DNA of 64,000 nucleotides, from positions 514,448-578,447 of the forward strand of contig JAQFVV010000443.1 in NCBI GenBank assembly GCA_028023455.1, read 5' to 3'. How positions within the stretch are numbered: the first letter of the stretch is position 1; each line of letters starts with the position of its first letter. Shown piece after piece: positions 62,070-64,000 of the stretch. Below the pieces are notes generated by a model. The model had not been told where the DNA came from. It did no database searches and saw only the letters and a program-made list of their open reading frames with translations. The stretch is from Epiperipatus broadwayi. Taxonomy: Eukaryota; Onychophora; Udeonychophora; Euonychophora; Peripatidae. The translations under genes and the position numbers were made by a program.

Positions 62070-63030
62070 AATCAAAATGCAAGATTTCATAGATTGACTA
62101 TGAATGATCGTATTAAATTAGACATACAGCAATACTAAAAGATATTTATTTTCGTTTAAACATTTTTTTTACGATTGCTTGATTATTCAAGCAATTACAG
62201 ATATAAACTGCATTCTCTACAGATTTCCAAAAAATTACCGTATGAAGAAATTACATTAAACAACATGTGAGACTCCATATTACAGATTGCGGATCTCTCA
62301 AACCCCTGATAAATTACTATCAAATTTTTTAACAAAGGACAAAGATATAGATTTGAAAAAAAAAACAATGTACACTCTAGAAAAATATGGATAATTAAAG
62401 TAGATCGAAATAGAGAAAATTATGTATCAGGAATTATAAAAAACACCTACTTCAATTATGACATCAGTAACTTTCCAATCCACATATCTAAAAGATACAT
62501 CTATATTGATCTTAAGTAATAAGTATTATTTTGAACTACATTTAAACAAAAACATTAATCCAAATGACATCTTTATACTAATTACTGAACAGGAAATGAA
62601 GCTCCTCTTAATAACACATAGAATTAAACCACAATGTTTCAACTGTAAGTAAAGAGGTCTCATCATAAGTACATGTCCAAAAATTAAGTGCCCACCCTGT
62701 GAAATGAGAGCCACATCAAAACATCATTTTGGAAAGAAAAATGATATAAATCATGATACGCAACATTCAATGGGAGAAAAGTCAATCACTGGTATAATTA
62801 ATGTTAACGTCAATGACTCAGATAATAATACACAAAAGATATTAGTAGATAATAATATTCACAGATAAGATCAATTCTCAGATCAAAACATTTTCTACCA
62901 TAAAAGACACACAAAAAGTAAAATTTTTACAGAACCAGTTGTAATAAACAAGACTATGTAAGATATTACAAAGACAACAATATCTGGTCTACTTCACACA
63001 TAGACATAGATATAAAAGCACTGATTATCC
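62070..63030 (+). pseudogene. LINE ORF1 relic with zinc-knuckle region
   Basis: Plus-strand fragments lead to an open piece at 62458-62652 that ends HRIKPQCFNCK. Past a stop and without a frame change it continues RGLIISTCPKIKCPPCEMRA and KHHFGKKNDINHD, reading to the stop at 62866-62868. The pattern C-x2-C-x8-C and a following CPPC, with H about eight residues later, is a gag-type knuckle pair in which the first histidine is replaced. The frame stays open after the stop at 62650 for over 200 bp. The same KPQCF-C motif occurs in the relic at 4775, so the two loci belong to one family. Confidence 0.65.
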
Positions 63031-63365
63031 AATGGAAATCAGATCATCCAACACCATGGGGGAACAGGGAAATGGAAAGTTATTTGCAAAAGCCCTGATT
63101 AAGTGAAAAGGATTTATCACATTTATGCTGGATCATGTTAAAAACATTAAAAAGTCAACAAAACTTGTCAAATTTTGATGCAGGCTAGACATTGCAAATG
63201 AGGAGTCAGTCAATATAACAGAGGGGAAGCATGTCCAAATGTGATTGTTTATGATAAATCTCTAAAGTTCTTGCATGAGGCTCTAATATCTTTAGATAGA
63301 ACTAAATAGTTAACATAAATAAATATATTTTTTGTATAATTTGTATCTATATACTAAATAAGACA

Positions 63366-64000
63366 ATGTTAATAAAAATAGGATCTATCAATGTCAGAGT
63401 ATTAAACTCTGTAGGAACATCAATTTAAAAATGGCTTCATATTAATCAGCCATACATAATTGGTTTTCTGGAAACTAAGATATACAACAAATCACAATAG
63501 AAACAGCAAAATGTTTATGATAATCAAGGATATTCATTATTTTTCAGAGCAGCTTTCTCACCTTCAGCTGATACAAGAATTGTGATAAAGAAAACCTGTC
63601 CATTCTGTTCATTTAAAATAATATTTATTGATGCATACATGCTAATAAAGAGTAACACTGAATACATAGCATTCATGAACATCCTACAGGTAAAATAATA
63701 ATTAATAGACCTATATGTACATTAAACTCAAAACTTGCATACTTGATACATCCTATAATTCTAATAGAAGACTTTAATATGTTATACAATAAATTTGTAA
63801 AAAAAATGGTTACATGATCACAGCAGGTAAAATTATTAAAATATTGCTTCCAGGATGGACCAAAGAATATCTGTTATCAGAATTATACATATCATTATTC
63901 AAAATTTAGACTGGAAATGGAGCATAATCTCATATAGTGATACAAATGACAAAACAATCCCCCTCAATGGTTTTAGCACTTGCAGATGCATTGCACAAGA
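63366..64000 (+). pseudogene. LINE AP-endonuclease domain, runs off the window
   Basis: From ATG at about 63366 the plus strand reads MLIKIGSINVRVLNSVGTSI, then KWLHINQPYIIGFLETKIYN (the 'FLETK' motif with the catalytic E), YSLFFRAAFSPSADTRIVI, and later FKIIFIDAYMLIKSNTEYIA. This is the start of an exonuclease-endonuclease-phosphatase domain of the type in Jockey/CR1/I LINE ORF2. One early stop (63427-63429) and later frameshifts show decay. It lies about 340 bp after the ORF1 relic, the expected order. The reverse transcriptase would be beyond 64000. Confidence 0.75.

Overview
The window is AT-rich metazoan DNA, probably from an invertebrate. It has no bacterial-style gene organisation and no host protein gene I can defend. 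What can be recognised is an unusually dense and varied set of transposable elements, most of them decayed, often nested, in AT-rich DNA with short microsatellites and many fold-back repeats. The mix (Penelope-like element, RTE-, CR1/Jockey- and other LINE relics, tRNA-derived SINEs, pogo and hAT DNA transposons, a giant-LTR element) fits a large invertebrate genome such as a chelicerate, cnidarian, flatworm or mollusc. The sequence alone does not let me choose a phylum.

Layout. 0-6 kb: a pogo/Tigger-like transposase end (minus), a CR1/Jockey-type reverse transcriptase relic (minus) split by a younger LINE tail (plus) with a 10-bp target duplication, then a LINE ORF1 relic with a zinc knuckle. 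7.5-13 kb: a 335-bp palindrome, tRNA-derived SINEs, and an internally deleted hAT element that keeps the BED-finger start of its transposase. 13-16.3 kb: a Penelope-like element (minus; reverse transcriptase plus GIY-YIG nuclease) broken by a 1.4-kb insertion. 16.8-20.7 kb: an inverted SINE pair, two small fold-back elements and a probable 2.2-kb solo LTR. 21.9-27 kb: an RTE relic (plus) and a hAT transposase relic (minus) carrying a SINE with a perfect 18-bp target duplication. 27-35 kb: mostly featureless, with one CpG-retaining stretch at 29-31 kb. 35.7-37.7 kb: a 2-kb fold-back element into which a SPIN-like hAT MITE (perfect 8-bp target duplication) has inserted.

43.7-54.8 kb: one 11-kb LTR element with two LTRs of about 3 kb, matching TG..CA inverted ends, a leader built of tandem ~110-bp units that each carry a primer-binding-site-like sequence, a gag-like ORF and no recognisable pol. 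56.2-58.7 kb: a fairly young LINE with most of its reverse transcriptase readable, followed in tandem by an internally deleted copy of itself. 59.6-60.1 kb: a near-perfect 460-bp palindrome. 62-64 kb: a second zinc-knuckle ORF1 relic followed by an AP-endonuclease domain that runs off the window.

The elements do not work as a system. The interest lies in the structure of the giant-LTR element, the SPIN-like MITE (a family known for horizontal transfer), and the nested insertions that give relative ages.
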